Positions 26,701-36,179 are shown, counted from the first letter of the stretch. The stretch is DNA of 64,000 nt from Desulfuromonadales bacterium (GCA_019429255.1 JAHYIY010000001.1:1-64000); one strand, 5' to 3'. Made by a program: numbers and translations. Notes: generated from the letters alone by a model not told the origin.

Positions 26701-26854
26701 GTAACTATTCAGCTATGCCCTTGCGCAGGGTCGGGGGCAGGCGACAAGGGTGTTTGTCGCCATGGATGGCGACAACAAGCGATCATGGATGACCCAACGG
26801 GAAACAATCGCGTCCTTTGACATAGGCCCCCCCGACCCGGTGCTGAACAGATAC
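26701..26854. mobile_element. MITE copy 3
   Basis: A 154-bp copy with GTAACTATTCAGC at the left and TGCTGAACAGATAC at the right. The flanking 8-mers AATCAATC (26693-26700) and AAACAATC (26855-26862) match at seven of eight positions, suggesting an older insertion. The outer stem here has changed to GGGTCGGGGGC against GCCCCCCCGACCC, so pairing is kept while sequence differs from copy 2. It lies between the OmpA and citrate synthase genes. Confidence 0.87.
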
Positions 26855-26872
26855 AAACAATCATGCCGGCAG

Positions 26873-26911
26873 CAAAAAAAAATCGGGGGGCCCGAACGAG
26901 CCTCCCGATTA
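26873..26911 (-). terminator. terminator of the citrate synthase gene
   Basis: On the minus strand, AATCGGGAGGC pairs with GCCCCCCGATT (one G-U), and a run of nine T residues follows. It lies 28 bases after the gltA stop. Confidence 0.88.
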
Positions 26912-26938
26912 TCATCAACATGTAAAAATTACGATCAT

Positions 26939-28255
26939 TTATTCGTTGATACCAGCCGCTTTCTCAAGCATCGCTGTAGTAACCGACTTGGGACGCTCAA
27001 GGCCATAACCCAAAGCGCGATCCCAGGTGATGTTGGCGAGGCAACCCAACGCACGGCCGATTCCAAACAGCACGGTATAGAACTCGTACTGGGTCACGCC
27101 GTAGTACCACTGGATAACACCGGACTGGGCATCAACATTCGGCCAGGGGTTCTTGGCCTTACCATGCTCGGTGAGCACCCCCGGTGCAACTTCAAAAATC
27201 ATGCTCACCAGTTTGAACAACGGGTAATCTTTGAGCCCTTCAGTCTTCAGGCAGAACTCACGCTGAGTGGAATAACGAGGATCAGTCTTGCGCAGAACGG
27301 CATGGCCGTAACCAGGGATAACCTGACCACTGTTCAGGGTTGCCCACAGGGCTTCCTTGAGTTTTTCTTCCGTCGGCACCTGGCCACCGAGCTGGGTCAT
27401 GAAATTCTGGGTCCAGCGTAGCACCTCTTCGTTGGCCAGACCGTGGAGCGGGCCGGCAAGACCATTGATACCGGCACTGTAGGCATAGTAAGCGTCGGAC
27501 AACGCAGAAGCGACCAGGTGGGTGGTGTGAGCAGAGACGTTGCCGGACTCGTGGTCGGAGTGAATGATGAAGTACATCCGCGCAACATCGTCATAAGGAG
27601 CGGGGATACCCATCATGCGGGCGAAGTTACCACCCATGTCGAGGTTCGGATCAGCGTCGATATGGGTGTCACCCATGTACTTCATCCGGTAGATGTAGGC
27701 ACCAATGGGACCCAGCTTGGCCATCATATTATTGGCATCTTCGTACATATCTTCCCAGCAGGTCATCTTGTTGAACTTGCCGGAAGAATAGGTCGCGGCG
27801 AAAACCGAATCACGCTGCATGGCGAGAATAGCGGAAGAAAACATGGCCATCGGATGACAATCACGTGGCAGAGCGCGCAGCACGTCAATAACATAGGCAG
27901 GAATCTGGGAGCGCTGTTTCCAGTCTTCAACCACTTCAAGGGTCTGCTCCATGGTCGGCACATCACCGGTCAACAGCATCCACCAGAAACCTTCAACGTA
28001 AGGGTAGTCACTACCCGGAACCTTGGGCAGAGCAGCAAAGGTTTCAGGAATGTCCTTGCCGCGGAAACGAATTCCTTCCTGCGGATCAAGGTAGGAGATG
28101 TCTGTCACCAGACACTTGATGTCACGAGCACCACCGATCGCCTGACCGATTGTCACATCACCGAGCTTAACATCACTGAATTCCTTAAGAAGACGGGTGG
28201 TACGGGGACGGTGCTCTGCAATTTTCTGTGCCAGTACTTGCTTCAATGTCGACAT
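26939..28255 (-). CDS. gltA: citrate synthase, eukaryote-like type
   Basis: Condenses acetyl-CoA and oxaloacetate at the entry of the TCA cycle. The 438-residue protein resembles the mitochondrial type, with GLAGPLHGLANEEVL, PGYGHAVLRKTDPRY and SRALG-like FGIGRALGCLAN. A eukaryote-like citrate synthase is a known peculiarity of Geobacteraceae and relatives, which points to that lineage. ATG 28255 follows AGGAGAG. It has its own promoter and terminator. Confidence 0.96.
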   Translation of the reverse strand: MSTLKQVLAQKIAEHRPRTTRLLKEFSDVKLGDVTIGQAIGGARDIKCLVTDISYLDPQEGIRFRGKDIPETFAALPKVPGSDYPYVEGFWWMLLTGDVPTMEQTLEVVEDWKQRSQIPAYVIDVLRALPRDCHPMAMFSSAILAMQRDSVFAATYSSGKFNKMTCWEDMYEDANNMMAKLGPIGAYIYRMKYMGDTHIDADPNLDMGGNFARMMGIPAPYDDVARMYFIIHSDHESGNVSAHTTHLVASALSDAYYAYSAGINGLAGPLHGLANEEVLRWTQNFMTQLGGQVPTEEKLKEALWATLNSGQVIPGYGHAVLRKTDPRYSTQREFCLKTEGLKDYPLFKLVSMIFEVAPGVLTEHGKAKNPWPNVDAQSGVIQWYYGVTQYEFYTVLFGIGRALGCLANITWDRALGYGLERPKSVTTAMLEKAAGINE

Positions 28256-28470
28256 ACTCTCTCTCCTTTTGTGGGTGTAAAACAGCCTATTGATGCCCTT
28301 GCGGGCCATGGGAAACATTTCCGCTTTGGCGGAAAACAACAACGATCATGAACCGGAAAACTGATGATTCATGGTAATAGCAGGTACGGTAAGGAATTAG
28401 GGAAGTCAGAACCTTGAGAAAGAACCAATGCTGCTTGAGACGCAGCAAAGCGCTGATTTTCCCAAATGTT

Positions 28471-28499
28471 GTTCTAACAACTTACCCCCTTATTGTCAA
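28471..28499 (-). promoter_or_regulatory. sigma-70 promoter of citrate synthase
   Basis: On the minus strand, a perfect -35 TTGACA (28494-28499) and a -10 TAGAAC (28471-28476) are 17 bases apart. The leader to gltA is about 210 bases. Promoters for gltA and dusB are divergent and about 90 bases apart. Confidence 0.6.
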
Positions 28500-28579
28500 G
28501 TTGTAAATTGTATACTGTATCCACCGCGCCCAACCGCGCAATTTACCGGTTTTTGGTAGAGAGCTGCCAATTTTTTTCT

Positions 28580-28607
28580 TTGCGCGACCCTAAACCGATG
28601 CTAGTAT
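28580..28607 (+). promoter_or_regulatory. sigma-70 promoter of dusB, nearly leaderless
   Basis: TTGCGC (28580-28585) and an extended -10 TGCTAGTAT (TAGTAT at 28602-28607) are 16 bases apart. The predicted transcription start near 28614 is only about five bases before the ATG at 28619, and no ribosome binding site is seen. Confidence 0.5.
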
Positions 28608-28618
28608 GCTCAAAATTT

Positions 28619-29599
28619 ATGCAAAAAGCTCCCCTCACCATACAATCCCTGACCCTCGATAGTCCGGTTATCCTCGCCCCGATGGCCGGGATTTCCAGCC
28701 TGCCCTATCGACGGATCATGAAGTCCTGCGGCGCCGGCCTGGTCTATAGTGAGATGGTCAGCGCCAATGGTCTGGTCCGTGATGGGGCCAAAACACAGCA
28801 TTTACTGATCACCCACCCGGAAGAATATCCGCTGGGAATCCAGTTGTTTGGCAGCGATCCTGAGGTTCTTGCCGAGGCGATTTCACGGTTTAGAGAGCCA
28901 CCGGCGGTTGTCGATCTGAACATGGGGTGCCCGGTAAAAAAAGTCATTCGCAGCGGCTCAGGCAGCGCCCTGCTGCGGGACCCAAAACTGATTGCCCGTA
29001 TTCTTAAGGCGGTGCGCCGCCGCGTGACCGGTCCGCTAACCATCAAGATCCGCTCGGGATGGGATATCCACCATATCAATTTTCTTGACATTGGGCACAT
29101 AGCCCAGGAAGAAGGTGTCGATGCCATCACCCTCCACCCACGCACCCGCTGCCAGGGGTTTGCCGGTCGGGCCGACTGGAACCACATTAGCGAGTTGAAG
29201 CAGGCGTTGGATATACCAGTGTTTGGAAGCGGCGATATCATAACCGTCGATGACGGCATCCGCATGTACCGCGAGACCGGTTGTGACGGCCTGATGATCG
29301 GTCGGGGCGGCTATGGTAATCCCTGGCTGATCCAACAGATTAATGACACCCTGCAGGGCAAGCAGATCACCTGTCCCAGTGCAATTGACAAGCTGGCGAT
29401 GATTCAGCGTCATATTGATCTGCACTGTGAGCAGTTTGGAGATGATAAAGCACTACTCGAGATGCGCAAGCATATCAGCTGGTATGCGCGTGGCATGGAA
29501 GGCGCCAGTCAGTTCAGATCACAGGTTCAGTCATGCCGACAGTTGTCCGATCTGGTTGTCTTGACCCATGATTTTTTTCACCAGGATCACCATCTATGA
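28619..29599 (+). CDS. dusB: tRNA-dihydrouridine synthase (DusB family)
   Basis: An FMN enzyme that reduces uridines in tRNA. The 326-residue protein has the TIM-barrel start PVILAPMAGISSLPYRR, the catalytic-Cys motif NMGCPVKKV, and the phosphate-binding IGRGGYGNPW. I start it at ATG 28619 because homology begins at PLTIQSLTLDSPV; earlier ATGs lie inside the promoter. Its last four bases overlap the start of the kinase gene (ATGA). Linkage of dusB to an NtrBC pair is common in proteobacteria. Confidence 0.93.
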   Translation: MQKAPLTIQSLTLDSPVILAPMAGISSLPYRRIMKSCGAGLVYSEMVSANGLVRDGAKTQHLLITHPEEYPLGIQLFGSDPEVLAEAISRFREPPAVVDLNMGCPVKKVIRSGSGSALLRDPKLIARILKAVRRRVTGPLTIKIRSGWDIHHINFLDIGHIAQEEGVDAITLHPRTRCQGFAGRADWNHISELKQALDIPVFGSGDIITVDDGIRMYRETGCDGLMIGRGGYGNPWLIQQINDTLQGKQITCPSAIDKLAMIQRHIDLHCEQFGDDKALLEMRKHISWYARGMEGASQFRSQVQSCRQLSDLVVLTHDFFHQDHHL

Positions 29600-30711
29600 C
29601 TCCAACCAAACGACTGGCATTAGAAGATTACGTATCGATCATCGACAACATTGACGACGCCGTTATTGCCATCAATCAATCAGGAACCATTATTCTGTTT
29701 AACCCGGCGGCACAGAATTTTACCGGTCTGTCCGAAAGACAGGCGCTGGGCAAGATATTCTGCGATTGTTTTCAGCGCCAGGAAAGTCTTTGTGATCTGG
29801 TCAGAACCTCCCTGCGTGAAGGACGCTCCCTCTCTGACCACGAAGCAGTTACCTTCGACGCCCCGGGGCACCGACGTAAACGCCAGCTCAGTGTCAGTGT
29901 TTCACCGATCCACTCGACGGCCGGACAGCAGCAGGGTGCAATTGTCATCATGCACGATTTAACCCAGGTGCGCTCACTCGAAGAGGCGGTGCGCCACGCC
30001 GATCGCCTCACCATGGTCGGCACAATGGCTGCCGGACTGGCCCACGAAATCAAAAACCCCCTGGGCGGCATCAAAGGAGCAGCCCAATTGTTGCAGATGG
30101 AATTGGGCGAAAAGTCTGACCTTCAGGAGTACACCAGCCTGATTATCCGCGAAAGTGAACGCATCAACCGCATTATTGTTGAACTGCTTGATCTCGCCGC
30201 GCCGCGGCGCAATCGTCTGGAACCGGTCAACATCAACCAATTACTCGATGAGATGATCCGTCTCCACCGTCACAGCGGGACAGCGCGGCATATCGTCTTC
30301 AAACTGCTCCTTGATCCGAGCATTCCGCCGATCTACGGCGACAGCGACCTGCTCAGCCGACTGTTTCTTAATCTGCTCAAAAATGCCTGGGAAGCATCTT
30401 TCGAACATACCGAGATAATCATTGAAACCAGAATCGATGGCGAATATTATCTTAACGTCGAAGGTTCACGCCCGACTCCCCTGGTTCTGGTGCGCATCAG
30501 CGACCGTGGGCCCGGCCTCTCACGTACAGAGATGGAACAGGTATTTACCCCCTTTTACACCACAAAAGATGGCGGCAGCGGTCTAGGATTACCTATCTGC
30601 CAGAAGATTGTTGCCGACCATGGTGGTTTGCTGCATTTCAATGAACATCCTGACGGCGGCACAATTGTTACGGTCTCGCTCCCCCTGTTGCGTACTGATC
30701 GTAACGAATAA
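29596..30711 (+). CDS. NtrB-type sensor histidine kinase
   Basis: A 371-residue soluble kinase with no membrane helix. It has a PAS domain (about 10-125, SIIDNIDDAVIAINQSGTI), a HisKA domain with H150 in GLAHEIKNPLGGIKG, and an HATPase domain with the N-box LFLNLLKNAWEAS and G-boxes ISDRGPGLS and GSGLGLPI. The start overlaps dusB. The response regulator follows 19 bases later, so the pair is a cognate two-component system. Nitrogen control is possible by homology but not shown by context. Confidence 0.9.
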   Translation: MTPTKRLALEDYVSIIDNIDDAVIAINQSGTIILFNPAAQNFTGLSERQALGKIFCDCFQRQESLCDLVRTSLREGRSLSDHEAVTFDAPGHRRKRQLSVSVSPIHSTAGQQQGAIVIMHDLTQVRSLEEAVRHADRLTMVGTMAAGLAHEIKNPLGGIKGAAQLLQMELGEKSDLQEYTSLIIRESERINRIIVELLDLAAPRRNRLEPVNINQLLDEMIRLHRHSGTARHIVFKLLLDPSIPPIYGDSDLLSRLFLNLLKNAWEASFEHTEIIIETRIDGEYYLNVEGSRPTPLVLVRISDRGPGLSRTEMEQVFTPFYTTKDGGSGLGLPICQKIVADHGGLLHFNEHPDGGTIVTVSLPLLRTDRNE

Positions 30712-30730
30712 GCACTGACGAGGAAAAGAT

Positions 30731-32173
30731 ATGGCCATTTCACGCATTCTTGTTGCCGATGACGAAGAGAGTATCCGCTGGGTTCTTTCCAAGGCCCTGA
30801 AAAAACAGGGGTACGATGTCGATGTGGCAGAGGATGGCAAGCAGGCCCGAAATAAGATGCAAGAGCACCGCTACGACCTGGCGATTCTGGACATCAAAAT
30901 GCCGGGAGCAAGCGGGCTCGAAATCCTCAAATTTATCCGTGAGGAATATCCGGCAACACTGGTTGTCATTATGACCGCTGAAGCCACCATGGAAAACGCC
31001 GTTGCTGCCATGAAAAACGGTGCCTACGATTACCTGACTAAGCCCTTCGATCTAAGTGCGCTGGACGCGATCATTTTTAAGGCAACTAAAGCCGCAGAGG
31101 TTACCGAACAGATCGATCAACTTAAAAGTGAAATTCAGAGCCATTACAGTTTCGGTCGCAGCATTATCGGCAACAGTCAGACGATGCAAACCGTTTATAA
31201 AACCCTCGGTCGCGTTGCCGGCTCCGATGTCACCGTCTTGATTACCGGCGAAAGCGGCACCGGCAAGGAGCTGATCGCCCGCGCTATCCACATGAACAGC
31301 CCACGTTTGGGCAAGCCTTTTATTGCCCTGAATTGTGCCGCTATTCCACGGGAATTACTTGAAAACGAGCTCTTCGGTCACGAACGCGGGGCTTTTACCG
31401 GCGCGACAGAACGCAAAGCGGGAAAGTTTGAACAGGCCGAAGGGGGGACCCTGTTTCTTGATGAGATCGGTGACATGCCGCTGGAACTACAGGCAAAGCT
31501 GCTGCGCGTGCTACAGGAAAAGGAGGTCACCCGCACCGGAGGTCAACAAACGATCAAGGTCAACGTCCGCATTGTCGCAGCGACCAACCAGAATATGGCG
31601 CAACAGGTCGAGACAAAAACCTTCCGAGAAGATCTCTATTACCGTCTTAACGTCGTTCCGATTTCATTGCCGGCACTGCGCGAACGCCGAGATGACATCC
31701 CGGCACTGGTCGATTTTTTTCTCCAGAAGGCGCGCCAGGATTTCGGCATTGATGCCATCGAGTGCAGCCGGCAAGCGCTGCAACTACTCAAAGGTCACCA
31801 CTGGCCCGGCAATGTGCGGGAGCTGGAAAACACCATCAAACGCGCCGCGCTGCTGTGCCCCAATCACGTGCTGACGGCGGCGGACTTTCCTGACCTGGGG
31901 ATCAAAGAAGGGTCACTTCCCAACGAAGATTCGCTGGAAGCGCTGGTCTGTCGCAAACTGGAAAGTTCACTGGCACAGATGGATTTAAGTGAGATGAACA
32001 ATCTCTATGAGATGGTTCTGCATCAGATCGAACGCCCGCTGATCAACATTGTCCTGCAAAAGGCGCGCTGCAACCAGGTGCGTGCCGCCGAAATCCTCGG
32101 CATCAATCGCAACACCCTGCGCAAAAAGATCAGTACCCTGAATATCGACGTCAAACGCAACAACGGTGGCTGA
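30731..32173 (+). CDS. NtrC-type sigma-54 response regulator
   Basis: The 480-residue protein has a receiver domain with phospho-acceptor D54 (LDIKMPG), an AAA+ domain with GESGTGKE, the sigma-54 contact loop GAFTGA and [11 protein letters not shown], and a Fis-type helix-turn-helix at the end ([19 protein letters not shown]). ATG 30731 follows GACGAGGAAAAG. Its stop codon abuts that of the convergent dnaB gene in TGATCA, leaving no room for a terminator. Confidence 0.93.
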   Translation: MAISRILVADDEESIRWVLSKALKKQGYDVDVAEDGKQARNKMQEHRYDLAILDIKMPGASGLEILKFIREEYPATLVVIMTAEATMENAVAAMKNGAYDYLTKPFDLSALDAIIFKATKAAEVTEQIDQLKSEIQSHYSFGRSIIGNSQTMQTVYKTLGRVAGSDVTVLITGESGTGKELIARAIHMNSPRLGKPFIALNCAAIPRELLENELFGHERGAFTGATERKAGKFEQAEGGTLFLDEIGDMPLELQAKLLRVLQEKEVTRTGGQQTIKVNVRIVAATNQNMAQQVETKTFREDLYYRLNVVPISLPALRERRDDIPALVDFFLQKARQDFGIDAIECSRQALQLLKGHHWPGNVRELENTIKRAALLCPNHVLTAADFPDLGIKEGSLPNEDSLEALVCRKLESSLAQMDLSEMNNLYEMVLHQIERPLINIVLQKARCNQVRAAEILGINRNTLRKKISTLNIDVKRNNGG

Positions 32174-33544
32174 TCAGTAACCTTCTTCTCGCCGGGCCTG
32201 GTTTTCAAAACGGGTAAACTCACCGCGGAAGGTCAGATGGACGGTGCCGATCGGCCCGTTACGCTGCTTGCCAATGACAATTTCAGCGTCTTTTTCATGC
32301 CCTTTTTCACAGGTTTTTTCGTGGCTCTTGCATTCTTCGCAGTAAACCGTTTCGCGATAGATAAACATGATGACGTCGGCGTCCTGCTCAATAGCGCCCG
32401 ATTCCCGCAAGTCAGCCATGACGGGACGCTTGTCGGTTCGACTTTCCAGCGAGCGGTTGAGCTGCGACAAAGCAACAACAGGGACCGAGAGCTCTTTGGC
32501 CAACGCTTTAAGCGAACGTGAAATCTCGGAAATCTCCTGCTGCCGACTCTCCGGATTACTCCCGCGCATCAACTGCAGATAATCGACGACAACTAATCCC
32601 AGACCATGCTCAGCTTTTAGACGCCGCGCCTTGGAACGCAACTCAAGCACCGAGATGGCCGGAGTGTCATCGATAAAGATCTGGGTTTCACTGAGCTGGC
32701 CGGCCGCCATGGTCAGCTTGGGCCAATCCGACTCCCCGAGGTGGCCGGTCCTTAACCGTCCGGCATCAACCTTGGCCAGCGAACAGAGCATCCGCTGCAC
32801 CAGCTGTTCCTTGCTCATTTCCAGTGAAAAAACAACCGCCGGCAGCGCATTGTCATCATGAGTCGTGGCATACTCGATGAGGTTCAGCGCAAATGCGGTT
32901 TTCCCCATGGAGGGGCGGGCAGCAATAATGATCAGGTCACTTGGCTGCAAGCCGGCAGTCATTTTATCCAGGTCGAGATAACCGGTAGGGACTCCGGTCA
33001 CCAGTTCCTTGCGTTCGTAGAGCTTTTCGATGGTGCGGAAGGTATCCTTGAGGATTTCCCGAACCGGGAAGTAGGATGGCCGGGTGCGATTTTCAGCAAT
33101 CTCAAAAATTGCCTTTTCGGCACGATCGAGAATCTCCTCCATATCGCCGCCATCGTACCCTTGGGTGGCGATATCCGTCGATACCTCAATCAGTTTGCGC
33201 GCTACGGCCTTCTCTTTAACCAATTTACAGTAGTATGAAATATTGGCGGCAGTCGGAACATAATCAACCAGGGTTGCCAGATAACTACTGCCACCGGCAG
33301 TATCCAACTCCTGATGTGCTTTTAGTTCAGCGGTCAAAGTCACAAGGTCAGCCGGTTCATTGCGCTCGGACAGACGAATCAGACCTTGAAATATTTTGCG
33401 GTGACTCTCACGGTAAAAATCACTCGGCACTAACACTTCCAGGGCACGGTTAAGCGCCTCGTTTTCCAGCATTACCCCGCCCAGAACCGACATTTCCGCT
33501 TCAAGGTTCTGGGGTGGCAAACGATGTGATGACAATTCGGACAT
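32174..33544 (-). CDS. dnaB: replicative DNA helicase DnaB
   Basis: The hexameric helicase of the replication fork, 456 residues. It has the N-terminal primase-interaction domain (LPPQNLEAEMSVLGGVM), the P-loop AARPSMGKTAFALN, and the DnaB motif VVDYLQLM. A cysteine-rich insert (YCEECKSHEKTCEKGHEKD) just before the conserved KQRNGPIGT could bind zinc. ATG 33544 follows GGGAGAAAAG. In many bacteria dnaB follows rplI; here the two are 7 kb apart. Confidence 0.95.
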   Translation of the reverse strand: MSELSSHRLPPQNLEAEMSVLGGVMLENEALNRALEVLVPSDFYRESHRKIFQGLIRLSERNEPADLVTLTAELKAHQELDTAGGSSYLATLVDYVPTAANISYYCKLVKEKAVARKLIEVSTDIATQGYDGGDMEEILDRAEKAIFEIAENRTRPSYFPVREILKDTFRTIEKLYERKELVTGVPTGYLDLDKMTAGLQPSDLIIIAARPSMGKTAFALNLIEYATTHDDNALPAVVFSLEMSKEQLVQRMLCSLAKVDAGRLRTGHLGESDWPKLTMAAGQLSETQIFIDDTPAISVLELRSKARRLKAEHGLGLVVVDYLQLMRGSNPESRQQEISEISRSLKALAKELSVPVVALSQLNRSLESRTDKRPVMADLRESGAIEQDADVIMFIYRETVYCEECKSHEKTCEKGHEKDAEIVIGKQRNGPIGTVHLTFRGEFTRFENQARREEGY

Positions 33545-33601
33545 ACTTTTCTCCCAACAGCTGATGATGTCGGCAAGATAACAGGAAAAAGCAACGACAC
33601 A

Positions 33602-33631
33602 AAACAAAAAGAGGGTCTTCAACAGACCCTC
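33602..33631 (-). terminator. terminator downstream of hisI
   Basis: GAGGGTCT and AGACCCTC with a five-base loop are followed on the minus strand by TTTTTGTTTTG. It lies between hisI and dnaB and would end hisI transcripts before dnaB. Confidence 0.85.
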
Positions 33632-33755
33632 AGGTAAAAGCAGACAGATAGATCCAGGCCGCAGCGCAAAAGAACCATTTCCATCACATCAAGCAGCGCG
33701 ATGGCGTCACCAGGCTCGGCCGATTGTACAGATGAATATTCTGACAGCGCCGCTG

Positions 33756-34151
33756 CTACAGGGGCTGTAAACTGCCATCCGTCAAATTCAGCTTGCGATA
33801 GAAACAACTGGCGCGCGTCTGCCCCGTCTCAGGATCTTTGGTATGGCAACTGCCCCCGCCCTGGGGCACAACCCGGTAAATCACGGCATCCTGATCGCAG
33901 TCGGTGTAGATGTCGATAATTTTCAGATAATCGCCGGAAGTTTCGCCTTTGGTCCAGAGTTCATTACGTGAGGTCGACCAGAAGGTCGCCATTCCTTTTT
34001 CCAGGGTTGTCTGTAACGCCTGTTGATTAACATAGGCCAGCATCAAAATACGCCCATCGGCAACATCCTGAACCACGGCCGGCACAAACCCGCCACGCTT
34101 GGCGAAGTCGATCAACACCTCGTACCCTTCTTCCAGCTTTTTTTTATCCAT
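33756..34151 (-). CDS. hisI: phosphoribosyl-AMP cyclohydrolase
   Basis: Third step of histidine synthesis. The 131-residue protein shows the family's metal and substrate motifs: LMLAYVNQQAL, FWSTSRNELWTKGETSG, and the zinc-ligand region DCDQDAVIYRVVPQGGGSCH. It is a stand-alone HisI without the HisE pyrophosphatase domain. ATG 34151 is used; another ATG lies four codons earlier. No other his gene is near. Confidence 0.93.
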   Translation of the reverse strand: MDKKKLEEGYEVLIDFAKRGGFVPAVVQDVADGRILMLAYVNQQALQTTLEKGMATFWSTSRNELWTKGETSGDYLKIIDIYTDCDQDAVIYRVVPQGGGSCHTKDPETGQTRASCFYRKLNLTDGSLQPL

Positions 34152-34175
34152 GAAAGCAACCATCCGACAGATTAA

Positions 34176-34203
34176 AAAATACTCAAGCGTTATATTTTGT
34201 CAA
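34176..34203 (-). promoter_or_regulatory. possible sigma-70 promoter of hisI
   Basis: Minus-strand TTGACA (34198-34203) and TATTTT (34176-34181) are 16 bases apart, and the hisI start is about 25 bases beyond the -10. Confidence 0.4.
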
Positions 34204-34268
34204 CAAGTGGCAACAACATCAAGAACACTTTTATTAAAATCACACCAAATAAACCGTTTCTTATCATT

Positions 34269-34307
34269 AAAAAGGGGTGCCAGAACAATGTGCCGGCACC
34301 CCTTTTT
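34269..34307. terminator. terminator, probably bidirectional, downstream of hcp
   Basis: AAAAAGGGGTGCC and GGCACCCCTTTTT form a 13-bp stem around a 13-base loop, with A-run and T-run on the two sides. It lies about 70 bases after the hcp stop. Confidence 0.88.
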
Positions 34308-34378
34308 CGTTGTCGCTTTTTGCTGGTCAGTCCTGGCAACTTAGCCAGGGATCCAGCATAGCCTTTCTTTTCAAGCTA

Positions 34379-36007
34379 TCAGTTACCTGCCATGATTGCA
34401 GCTACGTCGCCGGCAACATCACCAATCGGTTTGATGTCGAAATTTTCCACCAGCACTTTGGCAACGTTTGGCGACAGGAAGGCCGGCAATGTCGGTCCCA
34501 GACGGATATGCTTTACCCCTAGAGCGAGCAGGGCGAGGAGCACGACGACCGCTTTCTGCTCGTACCAGGCGATATCGTAGGAAATCGGCAGATCGTTGAT
34601 ATCCTCCAGACCAAAGACTTCCTTGAGCTGTAACGCTATGAAGGCCAGTGAATAGGAATCGTTACACTGACCGGCATCCAGAACCCGCGGGATACCGCCG
34701 ATGTCGCCAAGGTTGAGTTTGTTGTAGCGATATTTGGCGCAGCCGGCGGTCAAAATCACCGTATCATTAGGCAACGCCTCGGCCACCTCGGTGAAGTAGC
34801 TGCGTCCGGCCTGACGCCCGTCACAGCCGGCCATGACAACAAAGCGCTTGAGGGCGCCGGACTTGACGGCGTCAACAACCTTGTCGGCCAGGGCCATGAC
34901 CTGGGCATGGGCAAATCCGCCAACGATGGCGCCGGTCTCGATCTCGGTCGGGGCGGCACAGGTCTTCGCCTTGGCAATGATTTCCGAGAAATCCTTGGCG
35001 CCACCTTCGAGACGGTCGGCGATATGGGTTGCGCCCGGCCAACCGGCCATACCGGTGGTGTAAATGCGATCCTTATAGGCCTCTTTAACCGGGGTAATAC
35101 AGTTGGTGGTCATCAGAATCGGGCCGTTAAAGGAAGTGAACTCCTTGTCCTGCAACCACCAGGCGTTGCCGTAATTACCGACAAAATGATCGTACTGCTT
35201 AAAGGCTGGATAATAGTTGGCCGGCAGCATTTCACTGTGGGTATAAACATCAACACCGGTGCCTGCGGTCTGTTTGAGCAGTTCTTCCATGTCCTTGAGA
35301 TCATGGCCGGAGATCAGAATACCGGGGTTGTTGCGGACACCAATGTTGACACTGGTGATTTCCGGATTGCCGTAGGTGGTGGTATTGGCCTCATCGAGCA
35401 GGGCCATGGTCGTCACCGCAACCTCACCACATTTAAGCACCTGACCGACCATTTCATCGACACTCAAATCACGGGTGGTCGTAGCAAGGGCGGAAATCAT
35501 GAAATCGTAGATTTCCGGCTTCTCAAAACCGAGCACTGCAGCGTGATCAGCGTAAGCCGCCATCCCCTTGAGACCATAGATCAGCAACTCACGCAGAGAG
35601 CGCACATCTTCGTTAGCCTGCGACAATACTCCGACCTCGGCGGCCTTGGCAGCATAGCTGCTTTCAGGACCATTCCAGTTGAGGACATCGAGATCACTGC
35701 TATAGCCGATGGCCAGTTTCAAAGCATCGCGTTTGGAGATCGATGCCTTGATCAGATCAACAAAGCGGGCGTTATCAAAGTTGGCATTGGTAATAGTGGC
35801 AAAGAAGCTCTGGCAGATGAACAACCCGACAGAAGAATCCAACTTGTTTTGTTTCTTTGCTTCCTCGGCAACAACTGCCAGGCCTTTAAGGGTGTAGACC
35901 AGCAGATCCTGCAGACCGGCAGTATCTTCCTTTTTGCCACATACACCGGCGATGGTGCAGCCGCTTCCTTTTGCTGTTTCCTGACACTGGTAACAGAACA
36001 TACTCAT
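34379..36007 (-). CDS. hcp: hybrid cluster protein (hydroxylamine/NO reductase Hcp)
   Basis: The 542-residue protein begins with the Fe-S cysteines C5, C8, C17 and C23 ([21 protein letters not shown]). It keeps the hybrid-cluster ligands in [27 protein letters not shown] and [11 protein letters not shown]. Hcp reduces hydroxylamine in vitro and handles nitric oxide under anaerobic nitrosative stress. ATG 36007 follows AAGGAGAGCG. No hcr reductase gene adjoins it. Instead a four-gene cassette is divergent from it across a region with two FNR/CRP-type boxes. Confidence 0.95.
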   Translation of the reverse strand: MSMFCYQCQETAKGSGCTIAGVCGKKEDTAGLQDLLVYTLKGLAVVAEEAKKQNKLDSSVGLFICQSFFATITNANFDNARFVDLIKASISKRDALKLAIGYSSDLDVLNWNGPESSYAAKAAEVGVLSQANEDVRSLRELLIYGLKGMAAYADHAAVLGFEKPEIYDFMISALATTTRDLSVDEMVGQVLKCGEVAVTTMALLDEANTTTYGNPEITSVNIGVRNNPGILISGHDLKDMEELLKQTAGTGVDVYTHSEMLPANYYPAFKQYDHFVGNYGNAWWLQDKEFTSFNGPILMTTNCITPVKEAYKDRIYTTGMAGWPGATHIADRLEGGAKDFSEIIAKAKTCAAPTEIETGAIVGGFAHAQVMALADKVVDAVKSGALKRFVVMAGCDGRQAGRSYFTEVAEALPNDTVILTAGCAKYRYNKLNLGDIGGIPRVLDAGQCNDSYSLAFIALQLKEVFGLEDINDLPISYDIAWYEQKAVVVLLALLALGVKHIRLGPTLPAFLSPNVAKVLVENFDIKPIGDVAGDVAAIMAGN

Positions 36008-36093
36008 AAAACGCTCTCCTTTTTTGATGGTTATAGATTATTGCTCCTGATGTTGCTTGTATGCAACAGTGCCGCAACCCGGATAAAAAAAAA

Positions 36094-36107
36094 TTGACAC
36101 AGATCAA
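36094..36107. promoter_or_regulatory. FNR/CRP-type box near hcp
   Basis: TTGACACAGATCAA fits the TTGAC-N4-ATCAA pattern of FNR/DNR/HcpR-type regulators. It lies 87 bases upstream of the hcp start codon. No clear hcp -10 is positioned to decide between activation and repression. Confidence 0.6.
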
Positions 36108-36137
36108 AAGCGTAACAGAAAAATATTTTTTTTCTTC

Positions 36138-36151
36138 TTGACCTGAATCAA
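36138..36151. promoter_or_regulatory. FNR/CRP-type box at -41.5 of the cassette promoter
   Basis: TTGACCTGAATCAA fits the same TTGAC-N4-ATCAA pattern. Its centre lies 41.5 bases before the start expected from the -10 TATACT at 36174-36179, the classical position for class II activation by FNR-family proteins. Confidence 0.65.
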
Positions 36152-36173
36152 TTTAATTCAGCCACACTGCCCC

Positions 36174-36179
36174 TATACT
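36174..36179 (+). promoter_or_regulatory. -10 element of the cassette promoter
   Basis: TATACT without a good -35 (the FNR-type box occupies that place) fits an activator-dependent promoter. The predicted start is near 36186, giving a 23-base leader with AAGGAG before ATG 36209. Confidence 0.55.

Noticed and set aside
26709-26921. Short frames with a VGSSMIACCRHPWRQ-like peptide at the MITE copies
   Set aside because: The same peptide appears at three of the four copies because the element itself is repeated; no start signal, and the frames end at the element borders.
33619-33807. 62-codon frame overlapping the end of hisI
   Set aside because: It begins inside hisI in another frame, lacks a ribosome binding site, and ends in the terminator hairpin.
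34907-36097. 396-codon open frame antisense to hcp
   Set aside because: Shadow of a well-conserved gene; it would also run across the hcp start and control region.
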